A stretch of 64,000 nt of DNA from contig NC_079488.1 in assembly GCF_020520425.1 (NCBI RefSeq), forward strand, positions 37,997,247 to 38,061,246, read 5' to 3'. The stretch is from Spinacia oleracea. Taxonomy: Eukaryota; Streptophyta; Magnoliopsida; Caryophyllales; Amaranthaceae. The position numbers and the translations under genes are program-made. The notes beneath the pieces are model-generated. The model made no database searches. It was not told the origin of the DNA and saw only the letters and a program-made list of their open reading frames with translations. How positions within the stretch are numbered: position 1 is the stretch's first letter; every line of letters begins with the position of its first letter. Below are positions 45,869 to 57,901 of this stretch, in pieces.

Positions 45869-46733
45869 GTCTCCCACTTGTCCTTAAGGACAAGTGTGCA
45901 TTTCCTAATTCCTTTGTCGCTCGATGCTTGCTCTTGAACATAAGGTAAGAGTTGTCATCCTTATTATGTCCAGAGGTGTTTCTCGGTTTCAGAGTTCAAC
46001 TGATCAAATAAACAGATAATCATAGCCTATGATTCATCCGAGCACTGCCATGCATTTCACAGTTTCTAGCTCTCCGAGTGGCCTTGTACAACTTTTAAGC
46101 ATCTCATCCCGATTTATGTGAGGACAATCCCAATCTTGCGATCTTGAGATTAGACTTCGTTTGATAGGTGATTACCTGAGCGTTGCCTTTATAGCCTCCT
46201 TTTACGGTGCGACGGTTGGTCAACGTCAAAGCAACCAGTTCTCAAACAAGTAATCTCAAATCACTCAGGTATTGAGGATTTAGTGTCTAATAATTTTAAT
46301 GAAATTTACTTATGACGGATTCTCATCTCTTACAGTAAAGTTTCATAGGTCTTGTCCGATACTAGTCTTCCCAAAGTAAGTATCTATGCAAATGATTATG
46401 ACATTGCCATGTCCACATAGTTCAAGAAACAGAACTACTAGTCATCTTGCATTCTAATCGTCTAACGTTTTCTATGCGTCCAATTTTATAGAAAACTCCG
46501 ACTAGGGACCATTTTCAACCTTTGACATTCAAGTTCACTTGATAGACATTTCTTAGTCACAGGACTGGTCCTGACAGTCTATCTTGAATATATCGTCAAA
46601 TTGAAGGGACTCATCATTTAATAAACCACAAATTAAATGGAAAAATGAATTCTTTTCATTTATTGTGAATGATTAACCAATAATGTTTTACAAAGATTTA
46701 AACTCTAAAACTTTAAAACATTAAACAGAGACA
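45869..46733. other. Copia 3' untranslated region with polypurine tract
   Basis: On the minus strand ACAAGTGGGAGAC ends directly at the LTR start, a typical copia tract. Nothing else is recognised. Confidence 0.65.
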
Positions 46734-49700
46734 TCAAAGCCATTCTCCAATATGCTTGATTCCCATAGCTGCAGTGTGCGAGTTGTGCTTCGCCTGCGGC
46801 AGAGGTTTAGTTAATGGATCTGATATGTTGTCATCAGTACCAATTTTGCTTATCTCGACTTCTTTTCTTTCAACGAACTCTCGTAGAAGGTGAAATCTAC
46901 GAAGTACATGCTTGACTCTCTGGTGGTGTCTAGGCTCCTTTGCCTGTGCAATAGCTCCGTTATTGTCACAATACAGGGCTATTGGTCCTTTAATGGAGGG
47001 GACTACACCAAGTTCACCTATGAACTTCCTTAGCCATATAGCTTCTTTTGCTGCTTCATGTGCAGCAATGTACTCCGCTTCAGTTGTAGAATCCGCAATG
47101 GTGCTTTGCTTAGCACTTTTCCAGCTTACTGCTCCTCCGTTGAGGCAGAAGACAAACCTAGACTGTGATCTGAAATCATCTTTGTCGGTTTGGAAACTTG
47201 CGTCCGTATAGCCTTTAACAATTAATTCATCATCTCCACCATAGACCAGGAAGTCATCTTTGTGCCTTTTCAGGTACTTCAGAATGTTCTTGGCAGCAGT
47301 CCAATGCGCCTCTCCTGGGTCTGACTGGTATCTGCTTGTAGCACTGAGTGCGTACGCAACATCCGGGCGTGTACATATCATAGCATACATTATTGAACCA
47401 ATCAATGATGCATATGGAATCCCATTCATTCGTCTACGCTCATCAAGTGTTTTTGGGCACTGAGTCTTGCTTAGAGTCATTCCATGAGACATGGGTAGGT
47501 AGCCTCGCTTGGAGTCCGCCATCTTGAACCTATCAAGCACCTTATTGATATAAGTGCTTTGACTAAGTCCAATCATCCTTTTAGATCTATCTCTGTAAAT
47601 CTTGATGCCCAATATGTACTGTGCTTCTCCTAGATCCTTCATCGAAAAACATTTCCCAAGCCAAATCTTGACAGAGTTCAACATAGGAATGTCATTTCCG
47701 ATAAGTAATATGTCGTCGACATATAATACTAGGAAAGCAATTTTGCTCCCACTGACCTTCTTGTATACACAAGATTCGTCTGCGTTCTTGATGAAACCAA
47801 AGTCACTGACTGCTTCATCAAAACGTATATTCCAGCTCCTGGATGCCTGCTTCAATCCGTAGATTGACTTCTTTAGCTTGCATACCTTTTTAGCATTCTT
47901 TGGATCCTCAAAACCTTCAGGCTGTGTCATAAACACAGTTTCTGTTAAAACGCCGTTTAAGAAAGCAGTTTTGACATCCATCTGCCATATTTCGTAATCG
48001 TAATATGCAGCGATTGCTAACATTATCCGAATAGACTTTAGCATTGCAACTGGTGAAAAGGTTTCATCGTAATCCACACCGTGGACTTGCCTGTAACCTT
48101 TTGCAACCAATCTAGCTTTGAAAACTTCAAGTTTCCCATCCTTGTCCTTTTTCAGTTTGAAAACCCATTTGCTTCCAATGGCTTGGTAGCCATCTGGCAA
48201 ATCGACCAAATCCCATACTTGGTTTTCAGACATGGAGTCTAATTCAGATTGCATGGTTTCTTGCCATTGCTTTGAGCTAGGGCTCGTCATAGCTTGTTTG
48301 TAAGTCGCAGGTTCATCACTTTCAAGTAATAGAACGTCATAGCTCTCGTTCGTCAAAATACCTAAGTACCTTTCCGGTTGAGATCTATATCTTTGCGATC
48401 TACGCGGGGTAACATTTCTAGATTGACCATGATTCTCACCAGATTCTTCTAAAGATCTCTGAGTTTCATCTTGAATGTCATCTTGAGCATTCTCTAGAGT
48501 TTGTTGTTCGACTCGAATTTCTTCGAGGTCTACTTTTCTCCCACTTGTCATTTTGGAAATGTGATCTTTCTCCAAAAAGACACCATCTCGAGCAACAAAT
48601 ACCTTGTTCTCAGATGTATTGTAGAAGTAATACCCCTTTGTTTCCTTTGGATAGCCCACAAGGATACATTTGTCAGATTTTGGATGAAGTTTGTCTGAAA
48701 TTAATCGTTTGACGTATACTTCACATCCCCAAATCTTATGAAAAGACACATTTGGAGGCTTTCCAAACCATAATTCGTATGGAGTCTTTTCGACAGCTTT
48801 AGACGGAGCTCTATTTATAGTGAGTGCAGCTGTATTTAGTGCATGTCCCCAAAATTCTAATGGAAGTTCGGCCTGACCCATCATTGACCTGACCATGTCT
48901 AGCAAGGTTCTGTTCCTCCGTTTCGACACACCGTTCCATTGTGGTGTTCCTGGAGGAGTCAATTCTGATAGAATTCCACATTCTTTTAGATGGTCATCAA
49001 ATTCATAGCTCAGATATTCACCGCCTCTATCAGACCGCAGTGCCTTAATCTTCTTGCCTAATTGATTCTCTACCTCACTCTGAAATTCCTTGAATTTGTC
49101 AAAGGATTCAGACTTATGCTTCATTAGGTAGACATAACCATACCTACTGAAGTCATCAGTGAAAGTGATAAAGTAGCTGAAACCACCTCTAGCATTTGTA
49201 CTCATTGGTCCACATACATCTGTATGGATTAAACCCAATAGTTCATTTGCTCTTTCTCCAACTTTAGAGAAAGGTTGCTTTGTAATTTTGCCAAGTAAAC
49301 ATGATTCGCATTTACCATAATCCTCTAAGTCAAATGGTTCTAGAATTCCTTCCTTTTGAAGTCTTTCTAAGCGTTTCAAGTTTATATGGCCTAATCGACA
49401 ATGCCACAGATAGGTGAGATCTGAATCATTCTTTTTGGCCTTTTTGGTATTTATGTTATATACTTGTTTGTCGTGATCTAATAAATAAAGTCCATTGACT
49501 AATCTAGCAGATCCATAAAACATCTCTTTAAAATAAAACGAACAACTATTGTCTTTTATTAAAAAGGAAAATCCCTTAGCATCTAAGCAAGAAACTGAAA
49601 TGATGTTTTTAGTAAGACTTGGAACATGGAAACATTCTTCCAGTTCCAAAACTAGCCCGGAGGGCAACGACAAAAAGTAAGTTCCTACAGCTAATGCAGC

Positions 49701-50699
49701 AATCCGTGCTCCATTTCCCACTCGTAGGTCGACTTCACCCTTGCTTAACTTTCTACTTCTTCTTAGTCCCTGTGGATTGGAACATAAGTGTGAGCCACAA
49801 CCTGTATCTAATACCCAAGAAGTTGAATTAGCAAGTACACAGTCTATAACGAAAATACCTGAAGATGGAACGACTGTTCCGTTCTTCTGATCTTCCTTTA
49901 GCTTCAAGCAATCTCTCTTCCAATGCCCCTTCTTCTTGCAGTAGAAGCATTCGGATTCAGAAGTGGGTTGACTGACCTTCCTCTTTACAGATTTGGCGCC
50001 AGTTTTCTTAGTTGGGCTGGCCTTGTCGCCACCTTTCTTAGCATTCCTCTTCTTTCCAGATTTCTTGAACTTGCCCCCACGCACCATAAGCACATCCTGC
50101 TTATCACTTTTCAGCGTCTTTTCAGCGGTCTTCAGCATACCGTGAAGCTCAGTGAGCGTTTTTTCCAGACTATTCATACTGTAGTTCAGTTTGAACTGAT
50201 CATACCCGCTATGAAGAGAATGGAGGATGGTGTCTATAGCCATTTCCTGAGAAAATTGTTGATCCAGCCGACTCATATTCTCAATGAGTCCAATCATTTT
50301 GAGAACATGTGGACTTACGGGCTCGCCTTTCTTAAGCTTGGTCTCAAGAATTTGCCTATGAGTCTCGAATCTTTCGACTCGAGCCAGATCTTGGAACATG
50401 TTCTTCAACTCACTGATGATTGTGAAAGCATCTGAGTTGATGAACGTTTTCTGCAGATCCGCACTCATGGTGGCGAGCATTAGACATTTCACATCCTTGT
50501 TGGCATCAATCCAACGATTGAGGGCTGCCTGAGTGACCCCGTCGCCTGCGGCTTCGGGCATCGCCTCATCTAGGACATACTCCTTTTCTTCCTGCATAAG
50601 AACTATTTGCAAGTTCCTTTGCCAGTCAAGGAAGTTTTTCCCGTTCAACTTCTCCTTTTCGAGAATTGATCGAATGTTGAATGAATTGTTGTTTGCCAT
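46734..50699 (-). CDS. Copia Gag-Pol polyprotein, open but with altered integrase site
   Basis: This is one uninterrupted frame. An upstream in-frame codon exists at 50741, but MANNNSFNIRSILEKEK at 50699 is the likelier start. Numbering from 50741: Gag about 20-220, zinc knuckle CFYCKKKGHWKRDC 265-278, protease WVLDTGCGSH 309-318, pre-integrase LWHCRLGHINLKRL 445-458, integrase with HTDVCGP (D508) and RSDRGGEY (D571), reverse transcriptase about 840-1080 with YVDD 1007-1010, RNase H to the end with STTEAEY 1218-1224. The third catalytic position of the integrase, normally Glu in GVxER, is Lys607 (codon 48921-48923). The polyprotein would make particles, DNA copy and integrase, so this copy may fail at integration. 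Lineage within copia is not assigned. Confidence 0.93.
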   Translation of the reverse strand: MANNNSFNIRSILEKEKLNGKNFLDWQRNLQIVLMQEEKEYVLDEAMPEAAGDGVTQAALNRWIDANKDVKCLMLATMSADLQKTFINSDAFTIISELKNMFQDLARVERFETHRQILETKLKKGEPVSPHVLKMIGLIENMSRLDQQFSQEMAIDTILHSLHSGYDQFKLNYSMNSLEKTLTELHGMLKTAEKTLKSDKQDVLMVRGGKFKKSGKKRNAKKGGDKASPTKKTGAKSVKRKVSQPTSESECFYCKKKGHWKRDCLKLKEDQKNGTVVPSSGIFVIDCVLANSTSWVLDTGCGSHLCSNPQGLRRSRKLSKGEVDLRVGNGARIAALAVGTYFLSLPSGLVLELEECFHVPSLTKNIISVSCLDAKGFSFLIKDNSCSFYFKEMFYGSARLVNGLYLLDHDKQVYNINTKKAKKNDSDLTYLWHCRLGHINLKRLERLQKEGILEPFDLEDYGKCESCLLGKITKQPFSKVGERANELLGLIHTDVCGPMSTNARGGFSYFITFTDDFSRYGYVYLMKHKSESFDKFKEFQSEVENQLGKKIKALRSDRGGEYLSYEFDDHLKECGILSELTPPGTPQWNGVSKRRNRTLLDMVRSMMGQAELPLEFWGHALNTAALTINRAPSKAVEKTPYELWFGKPPNVSFHKIWGCEVYVKRLISDKLHPKSDKCILVGYPKETKGYYFYNTSENKVFVARDGVFLEKDHISKMTSGRKVDLEEIRVEQQTLENAQDDIQDETQRSLEESGENHGQSRNVTPRRSQRYRSQPERYLGILTNESYDVLLLESDEPATYKQAMTSPSSKQWQETMQSELDSMSENQVWDLVDLPDGYQAIGSKWVFKLKKDKDGKLEVFKARLVAKGYRQVHGVDYDETFSPVAMLKSIRIMLAIAAYYDYEIWQMDVKTAFLNGVLTETVFMTQPEGFEDPKNAKKVCKLKKSIYGLKQASRSWNIRFDEAVSDFGFIKNADESCVYKKVSGSKIAFLVLYVDDILLIGNDIPMLNSVKIWLGKCFSMKDLGEAQYILGIKIYRDRSKRMIGLSQSTYINKVLDRFKMADSKRGYLPMSHGMTLSKTQCPKTLDERRRMNGIPYASLIGSIMYAMICTRPDVAYALSATSRYQSDPGEAHWTAAKNILKYLKRHKDDFLVYGGDDELIVKGYTDASFQTDKDDFRSQSRFVFCLNGGAVSWKSAKQSTIADSTTEAEYIAAHEAAKEAIWLRKFIGELGVVPSIKGPIALYCDNNGAIAQAKEPRHHQRVKHVLRRFHLLREFVERKEVEISKIGTDDNISDPLTKPLPQAKHNSHTAAMGIKHIGEWL

Positions 50700-50741
50700 A
50701 TTAAAACTACAATTGAAAAGAATAAACAAATAAATAACCAT

Positions 50742-53446
50742 TCACAGTTTCTCTTAATAAACTTAAATTCTAGCATACATGCATAATTCAATGTTTATTA
50801 AGCATTTTATTCAAGTTATGTGTTCCGGCAGGTGTGAATAAAATGATTCCAAGATCCTAAAATCATTGAAGAACTAAGCACAGTTTGTCGACTTAATCCT
50901 AAAACATCTTAGGTAAGCAAAAGCCTTTTGCTAATAGTCTAGAAACTATTCTTGGTTGATAGGTACGTCTAAGAACTTATTAGGTAAACCTATCGATTTT
51001 GCCACGACATAAAAGGACTCCTTACTTATATCGTTGAGTTTCACCAAAACTAACATGTACTCAAATTTTTTGTGTACCTTGCCCCTTTAGGACCAATAAG
51101 TAACACCTCGCTGAGCGAAAACTATTACTAGATTGATGTAAAGGATATCCAAGCAAGTGTATATTTTGGCATGGCACCTTTTAACTCAATTTTTAAGTTT
51201 GGAACTTAAGGCTCTTACTATGTTGGTTAGATTTTAAGTGAACTAAAATCCTTAATCATGCAACATAATCAAGCCACAATCTTATGCATAATTAAGACAT
51301 ATTTAAAGCAATAAATAACTTAAAGCATGCATAAGATAAATGTGATCTAGTATGGCCCGACTTCATCTTGAAGCTTTGACTTCAAAGTCCGTCTTGAAAA
51401 TCTCCGTGGGAGGCACCATTTTCTTCAAATAGGATAAGCTATAATTAAAACTAATTACAACTATTTGATGGTACGCAGACCATATTTGAATTTGAAAAAC
51501 AACTTTGGTACTTTAGACCAATTACATTCAAATTAATGGTACGCAGACCATATTTTCTATCCTATTTGGGCCATACTAGTCACTTCATAACCTGCAAAAC
51601 AGTACATATACAATATATACCATTCACCCATTCATTATCATGAATGGCCCACATAGCTGGTTAGTTAAACACATTATGAATCACGTAAACATTTGCAGCA
51701 ATTAATCAAGGGCACCAATAATCTACCAATTATTCAGTCCTTATTAATTCTAATCAAGTTGTTTTAACCTTAAGGATTTGTAGACCTAATCAAGAGTTTA
51801 TGACTAAAAGGGCTCCCACTTAAACCAATAAATTCATATGCTTTACTAATTTTAAACATAAAAATGTATTTCTAGTCTAACCGGAAACATACAAATTTAA
51901 TTAAAATTTAAAGCTCATATAGATTTATAATTGAATCCAAAAAGTTTAATTTAATTTCAGTCGTATTTAAATTAATTCATGATTTTAATTTTAGTAAAAT
52001 AATTAGAATAAATAAAATTTATTATAATTACAATATTCAAAATTAAAATCCAAGAAAATAATTTAAATTATTAATTTTAAAATTAATTAAAATTACGTAA
52101 ACTGAAAATTTCAAATTAAACATTCAAAACGATCTAATCGCAACGCAAACATCCTACGCATCGCACGCCCATGGGCCACACGCACACAGCCATCGCTGGC
52201 CATGTGCGCGCAGCCCATGCGCTCGTCGCATAGCTGTTGCATCTCCCATCGCAAGCCATCGCACAAGTGGTGCTCGCTGCGCGCGCGCCAGCGCTCGACG
52301 CACGCGAGCCATCGCTCGCTGTGCGCGCTCGCCAGCGCTTGCTGCGCGCGCTCCAGCGCTTGATGCACGCGAGCCATCGCTCGCTGTGCGCGAGCAATTG
52401 CGCGCTGCGCGCGATCAGCACTGGGCGCAGCGCTCGTGGCACGCGAGCTTGCGCTCGCTGCGCGCGAGGCAGTGCGCGTTGTGGCGCAGCTCGCTTGCTG
52501 CCCACACGCGACTGCCATGCCTTGCCTTCGCCCATGCCCATTCATCCATAGCTCGTGGCACACGACACAAGGCAGGGCTGCTGCCTTGTGCTCGTGCACC
52601 ATGCCCTTGCTCATTGCATTCGTGCCGCACGGGCGACGAGCTCCCTTGCTCGTCGTCGCATGCCCGCACTATACAACACCCCTTAAGGGTAACACGAAGC
52701 GTCCATTGCTTTGTGCGTGCAAGTTATATGAACGAATCGCATAAAAATTTAAAATTTTTTATTTAAAATTAATGAAAAATTAATAAATAATATTAATTTC
52801 ATAATTTTAGGGCGAAAAATCGAAAATTTATTATTCAATTGATTTCCGATTATCATGGATTCAAGCCTAGGTCATAAAATTTAAAATTTATCATAAATTT
52901 ACAATTTTTATGGTGGTTTTTAATCATAGGTTTCTAATTAAATTATAATTAATTATGAAAATCAAATTAATTCTAAATTATTCTAATTTTCAACAAATTA
53001 ATCATAATTACAAATTAGATTGCATAATTAACAAGGCTAGGCATTCAAACTTGTTAAACATATACAGTAGGTCAATCAAAACTTCAAGATTTATCAACAA
53101 GAATCGCAAATATTTAATTTAACATCTTAAATTTACGAAATTTTGCATTCGAAAAACTAAAACCTTCGAAAAGTCATAGTTAGGCTTCGAATTTGAGAAT
53201 TCTGGGTTCGGCAGAAAATAACTATTTTTGTCAAAATTTTAGAATGCCTTTTACATGCGGAATTGACACAAAAATCACTCGATTTGGATGAGTAACGAAG
53301 AAACTGCCGAAAAACTGCGTACGTATAATTAAATAAACGCAATTTGCAATTAATTAACAATTACGAAAATTAATCACCCCTTTTAATTCTTGCAAATTTG
53401 TAATATTTAACCATGTTCATGCAATTTAGATTATGAAAATAATAAG
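50742..53446. other. Copia leader with GC-rich repetitive block
   Basis: The 2.7-kb untranslated leader is AT-rich except for 52130-52680. That block is packed with GCGCTCG/TGCGCGCG and 'gccatcgctcgctg' words, with imperfect repeats such as GCGCGCTCCAGCGCTTG (52345-52361). Open frames inside it are Ala/Arg-rich artefacts of composition. No gene is recognised. Confidence 0.65.
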
Positions 53447-53447
53447 A

Positions 53448-53461
53448 GGCTCGTGATACCA
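53448..53461 (-). promoter_or_regulatory. Copia primer binding site
   Basis: The minus strand reads TGGTATCACGAGCC one base from the LTR end, close to the initiator-Met tRNA site TGGTATCAGAGCC with one extra base. Confidence 0.8.
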
Positions 53462-53462
53462 C

Positions 53463-54828
53463 TGTTAGGTTATGATACATATGACAATTCATAAATCATG
53501 CGGAAACAACCATTAAGCCAGGAATACATATTATTTACACATAATCATATAGCATAATTTAGATGCATACTCTTTGTTGCGTGCCTTCCCTAGCTGCGCC
53601 CGAACCGAACAAGAACAAGTCTTTTAGGACTCCAAGTGTCGTCCCTCCGTAGATAGTCCACAGCACGTCCGGATCCGCCTTAAGATTGACCAACTAGAAT
53701 CGCCCTTAAGGTACTATTATTTTCGGCTAAAATGGGCAAGAGTTATGGCTGATTTGTCTGCTTAAAAATCCTAGTTTTGAATACTTGAAAACTTATGTAT
53801 AAATAATGACCCCTAGGCCCTTATTTATAGAGGTATGGAAAAGGAATTGTAATCCTACTAGGATGTGGATTTGTTAATTAGAACTTTATTAGGACTCTAA
53901 ATAACAAAGCAATTCTAATAAGATTAGGATTTTAATCTTCGCACGAATCCCAATAGAATTAGGATTTTCGGCATACGCATCGCATAAGCCGTGCACCCGC
54001 GGAGGCCTTGCGGCCCACGACAAGCGCACAGCCCATGTGCGGTGCTGCGTGCGCTTGCGCGCCCTTGGCTGGGCCTGGCCTTGCGCTGGGCCTGGTCGAG
54101 GCGTGCGTTGCGTGCGGCTCGCTGGGCGATGGCCTGGCTTCGTGCTGGGCCTTCGTCTAGCGGGCCTCGTCCGATGCTAATTCGTACGATACGCTTCCGA
54201 TTAAATTCCCGATTCCGGAATTCATTTCCGATACGAACAACATTTAATATTTCCGATTCCGGAATTAATTTCCGTTTCGAACAAATATTTAATATTTCCG
54301 TTTCCGGAATTATTTTCCGATTCCGATAATATTTCCGATTCTGACAATATTTCCGTTTCCGGCAATATTTCCGATTCCGACAATATTTCCATTTCCGATA
54401 ATATTTTCCGATACGTACCATGTTTCCGTTTCCGGCAACATCTACGACTTGGATAATATTTATATTTCCGATACGATCCATATTTCCGTTTCCGGCAATA
54501 TCATCGTTTCCGGAGTATTCATTTCTTGCCTGTGACGATCTCAGCTCCCACTGAAACCAAGATCCGTCGATTCCGAATATCCATAGATGGAGTATTTAAT
54601 GCCATCAAATACTTGATCCGTTTACGTACTATTTGTGTGACCCTACGGGTTCAGTCAAGAGTAAGCTGTGGATTAATATCATTAATTCCACTTGAACTGA
54701 AGCGGCCTCTAGCTAGGCATTCAGCTCACTTGATCTCACTGAATTATTAACTTGTTAATTAATACTGAACCGCATTTATTAGACTTAACATAGAATGCAT
54801 ACTTGGACCAAGGGCATTATTTCCTTCA
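53463..54828 (-). mobile_element. Copia 5' LTR
   Basis: The 1366-bp partner of 44505-45868. It differs at a handful of positions, including GCGCTTGCGCGCC where the other LTR has an uninterrupted GC run. Confidence 0.94.
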
Positions 54829-54922
54829 AGAACAAGAAAACTCCTAACAAAAAAACAAGGAAACTTAACAAATTAAACATTCTACCAAGACACCTAAGCC
54901 ACAAAAAGTTTCACTAACGAAG

Positions 54923-55168
54923 CGCAATTTGGATTATACACCCGGGTGCACAGTGCTCATTGTGCACCCCGTTGAACATTCATTGAAAATCTAATGAACA
55001 TGGAGAATGATTTCAATGTACATGTACTAGTGAAATATTTAAACTATATGTTCTATGAATTTAAACTATATGTTCTTTGGCTATATGTTTTTTGGGTATA
55101 ACAATATGTTCTTAGTATTTGAACCATACAGTGAGCATTGTGCACCCAGGTGCATAAACCATATTTTG
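54923..55168. mobile_element. Mutator-like MITE with CACCCGGGTGCAC ends (intact)
   Basis: This 246-bp element has about 30-bp inverted ends (CGCAATTTGGATTATACACC and GGTGCATAAACCATATTTTG), each holding its own CACCYGGGTG palindrome. The 9-bp duplication is CTAACGAAG (54914-54922 and 55169-55177). The interior has repeated ACTATATGTTCT words. Confidence 0.9.
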
Positions 55169-55177
55169 CTAACGAAG

Positions 55178-55950
55178 GGAGAGAACAAAGTAACTCTATT
55201 ACTAACCGAGAAGGGGGTACATCCACCTGAATTTGTCCAAAATTAATACCAAATTTGAAACCCTAAGCTAATCTTTACCTTTACCGTTAAGATCGGCATG
55301 ACATACAGACACTACAAAACGGCGGCGACAAGGAAAGCTTTGGTATTAACGAATTCTAAAATCTTACCATAAAAACAAGAATCTCTCACCCCGAACTTTA
55401 CCTTTACCGGTCAGATTATAAATGGCGGAGTTCGGGTTGCTTTAATTTATAGGAGGAACCAAAGTTGATTACTTCAAAGAACTACTCCCTACTTCGAGAA
55501 AGGCTGAGGTGAAACACAAAAACTTGCTAACTGGGGAACCGCCTACTAGATAGGCTCCTAAAATTACAAGATCCGGCAAGAAGAAACACGCTCTAAGAGG
55601 AGGTAGAAGCTAACTTTCGAACAAGCTTGGCTCCGTCTTCTTCTTTTTCTCCACCAGAAACACAAAGAAACGAAGCTTATATGAAGTATATGTTATTCAT
55701 GCATAGCTTAAAAATAGTCGTACGTAAACAACATATATCTTAAATACCAAACACTGTACTCTAAATGAATGAAGGAAAACAAATACTCGAACAAATTAAA
55801 AGAAACATGGTAATTAAACAAATTCATCATGCACGGTTATTGCTTCGTAACCATGTCAATCAAGCACAAGATCGGCTTGGTGGTCACGGAAGCCAAGCAA
55901 TATCCATGTGCGGCTGACATGTTTACCAAGCAATAACTGTGCACGGGTTT
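55178..55950. other. Unassigned sequence
   Basis: No gene is recognised. Two similar phrases with TCTTTACCTTTACCGTTAAGAT (55271) and CTTTACCTTTACCGGTCAGAT (55395) suggest a short internal duplication about 124 bp apart. Confidence 0.4.
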
Positions 55951-55956
55951 TGTTAT

Positions 55957-56330
55957 AAAATTCAATTTTGTTTTTAATTTTTTACGTAATATGTGAGGAA
56001 TTATGGCATATTGTTAGTGCATATTAGGGATTATTATTGTTTAAAATTAGCGTTTATTTAGAATTAATATTAAAAATTAGTGTTATAAGAATGTATGTGT
56101 AAATTATTTCATAAATGAGTGTTAGTGATTTTAGAAATTATAAAATTCAAGTTTTTATTTTTATTTTACGTAATATGGGATGAATTAGGGCATATTATTA
56201 GTGCATATTAGAGATCATTATTGTTTAAAATTAGCGTTTATTATGAATTAATGTTTAAAATTAGTGTTAATTAAGAATATATGTGCAAATTATATCATAA
56301 ATGAGTGTTAGTGATTTTAGAAATTATTTG
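55957..56330. repeat. Two-copy tandem duplication, about 185 bp
   Basis: AAAATTCAA..TTTTACGTAATATG starts at about 55957 and again at about 56142, and both copies end in GAGTGTTAGTGATTTTAGAAATTA. Substitutions and small indels separate them. Confidence 0.85.
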
Positions 56331-56346
56331 TTATATTATTTTAGAA

Positions 56347-57545
56347 TATAACTAGTATAGTACCCGTGTGATGCACGATTTATGATATAAATATTAAATT
56401 TGCATACGGAGTATCTAAACTTATGTATAGACAATTATCATTAAAATAGATCTTATAGGTAATCTTCTTATTAAAACTAATGATAGATAGATATGTTACT
56501 GTCTCATTACATGTCTTATTTATTTAACAAATTCAAAAAAATAAGGGTACATAGATAAATTTACGTTTTTCCCCTTTCATAACGAATGTCAAACATAAAT
56601 TTATTCTCATCTGCTCTTTACTTCGATATTCATATCCACTTAATACTCCCATATCATCTACATCATTACCTGATCATTTAACACCTACCCTCACCATATA
56701 CTTTATTCAGCTAGAGATAACTTCGAAGCGGGGTGGGGCTGGTCCCTCAACACTTGTACCTGCCTAAAATTCGCATCCCCATGCCCGTCACCATAATAGG
56801 AACGATACACATCCCCTTCATGATCTCCGCCTCGCGGGTGAAAAATAAAACTAGTCTAGCTTCATCATTCGTCTGTGTATCCACTCCCACCTCAAATCAA
56901 GCCTTAGACAGCTGGACTCGACATTATTTTTAATAAGAGAGCTTTGAATTTTAAAACTCTAAGAATATTTGACAATTTGGGTGTCTTATTACATTATACT
57001 TTGGACAAATATACCCTATAGATATTCTCCTAATTAAAACTAATGATAGATAAATTTGTTATTTTCCCATTCTGTGTCTTATTTATTTAAAAAAGGAAAA
57101 CAAAAAGGGTACACTAACAAAATTATTTTCATCTTCATTCATCACATGTGTCAATCATAGTGTTATTCTCATCCACCCTTTAATTCGATAGTCATACCTA
57201 CTTACTTATTTTATATTTACATCATTATTTGATCACTTAACACCTACTCCACTTTATTCAGCTAGTCATGACTTTGAGGCTGGTCAGGGTCCCACGCTCG
57301 TACTCGTCAAAATTTTCATCCCTATCCCCGTCACCCACGATAGGAAAGGTACTCACCTATCCTAATATCCTTCTTAACGGGTAAAAAAAAATACTCATCC
57401 CCGATCTATCACCCACCCGTGTATCCACACTCGCCTCAAATTCACCCCTAGACTCAACATTTTTTTGGTAAGAGAGTAATTTCGAATTTTAAAATTCTAA
57501 TATAGAGCCTTCTACAATTTCAGTGTCTTATTAGAATAATTTAGT
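56347..57545 (+). repeat. Dispersed repeat, two adjacent copies
   Basis: 56347-56990 and about 56991-57545 share ACTAATGATAGATA, AAGGGTACA, a Pro-codon-like C-rich middle and GAATTTTAAAACTCTA before the end. The first copy begins CTAGTATAGTACCCGTGTGATGCACG. A third copy is at 62852-63560. The open frame at 56733-56933 is not conserved. It is probably a transposon family, but superfamily is not determined. Confidence 0.7.
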
Positions 57546-57651
57546 ACCTAAACAAAACATTATAATATGTATTATCTCCATTCGAAATTAATCATTGCAA
57601 TAGTCTTTTCACGAAATTTTATACGATAAGTTATTATAAGCGTATATATTA

Positions 57652-57899
57652 CTTCCTCCATTCTTGTTTACATGACACAATTGGGTTTTGAACACTATTC
57701 ACACAAGCTCCTTTGACTCCTTTTATGATTTATAGTTAAGAAAAAACATAGTCGTGTTGTCTAAATAAATATTATTTAAATATCAACTTTTTACGGAGTA
57801 TAATTTTTTCTTATCCATAATTGAATATATTAATGTTGGAAATCGTGCATTGGCAAACGTGACTAAATAATTGTGTCATATAAATAAGAATAGAGGTGG
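57652..57899. mobile_element. Stowaway MITE
   Basis: The ends CTTCCTCCATTCTTGTTTAC and, inverted, CCACCTCTATTCTTATTTAT are followed by ATGACACAATT on both sides. The flanks are TA (57650-57651 and 57900-57901). Length is 248 bp. Confidence 0.88.
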
Positions 57900-57901
57900 T
57901 A

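Larger units (their letters stand above)
44505..54828 (-). mobile_element. Complete Ty1/copia retrotransposon
   Basis: The 10.3-kb element has near-identical LTRs and a perfect 5-bp duplication AGAAC (44500-44504 and 54829-54833). Layout on the minus strand is 5' LTR 54828-53463, primer site 53461-53448, long leader, single gag-pol ORF 50699-46734, tract about 45880-45869, 3' LTR 45868-44505. Low LTR divergence points to a recent insertion. A solo LTR of the same family is at 17474-18868. Confidence 0.95.

Noticed and set aside
52111..52669. Several overlapping Ala/Arg/Cys-rich frames on both strands
   Set aside because: They are an effect of the GC-rich repeats in the copia leader. All frames are open at once and none has a motif.
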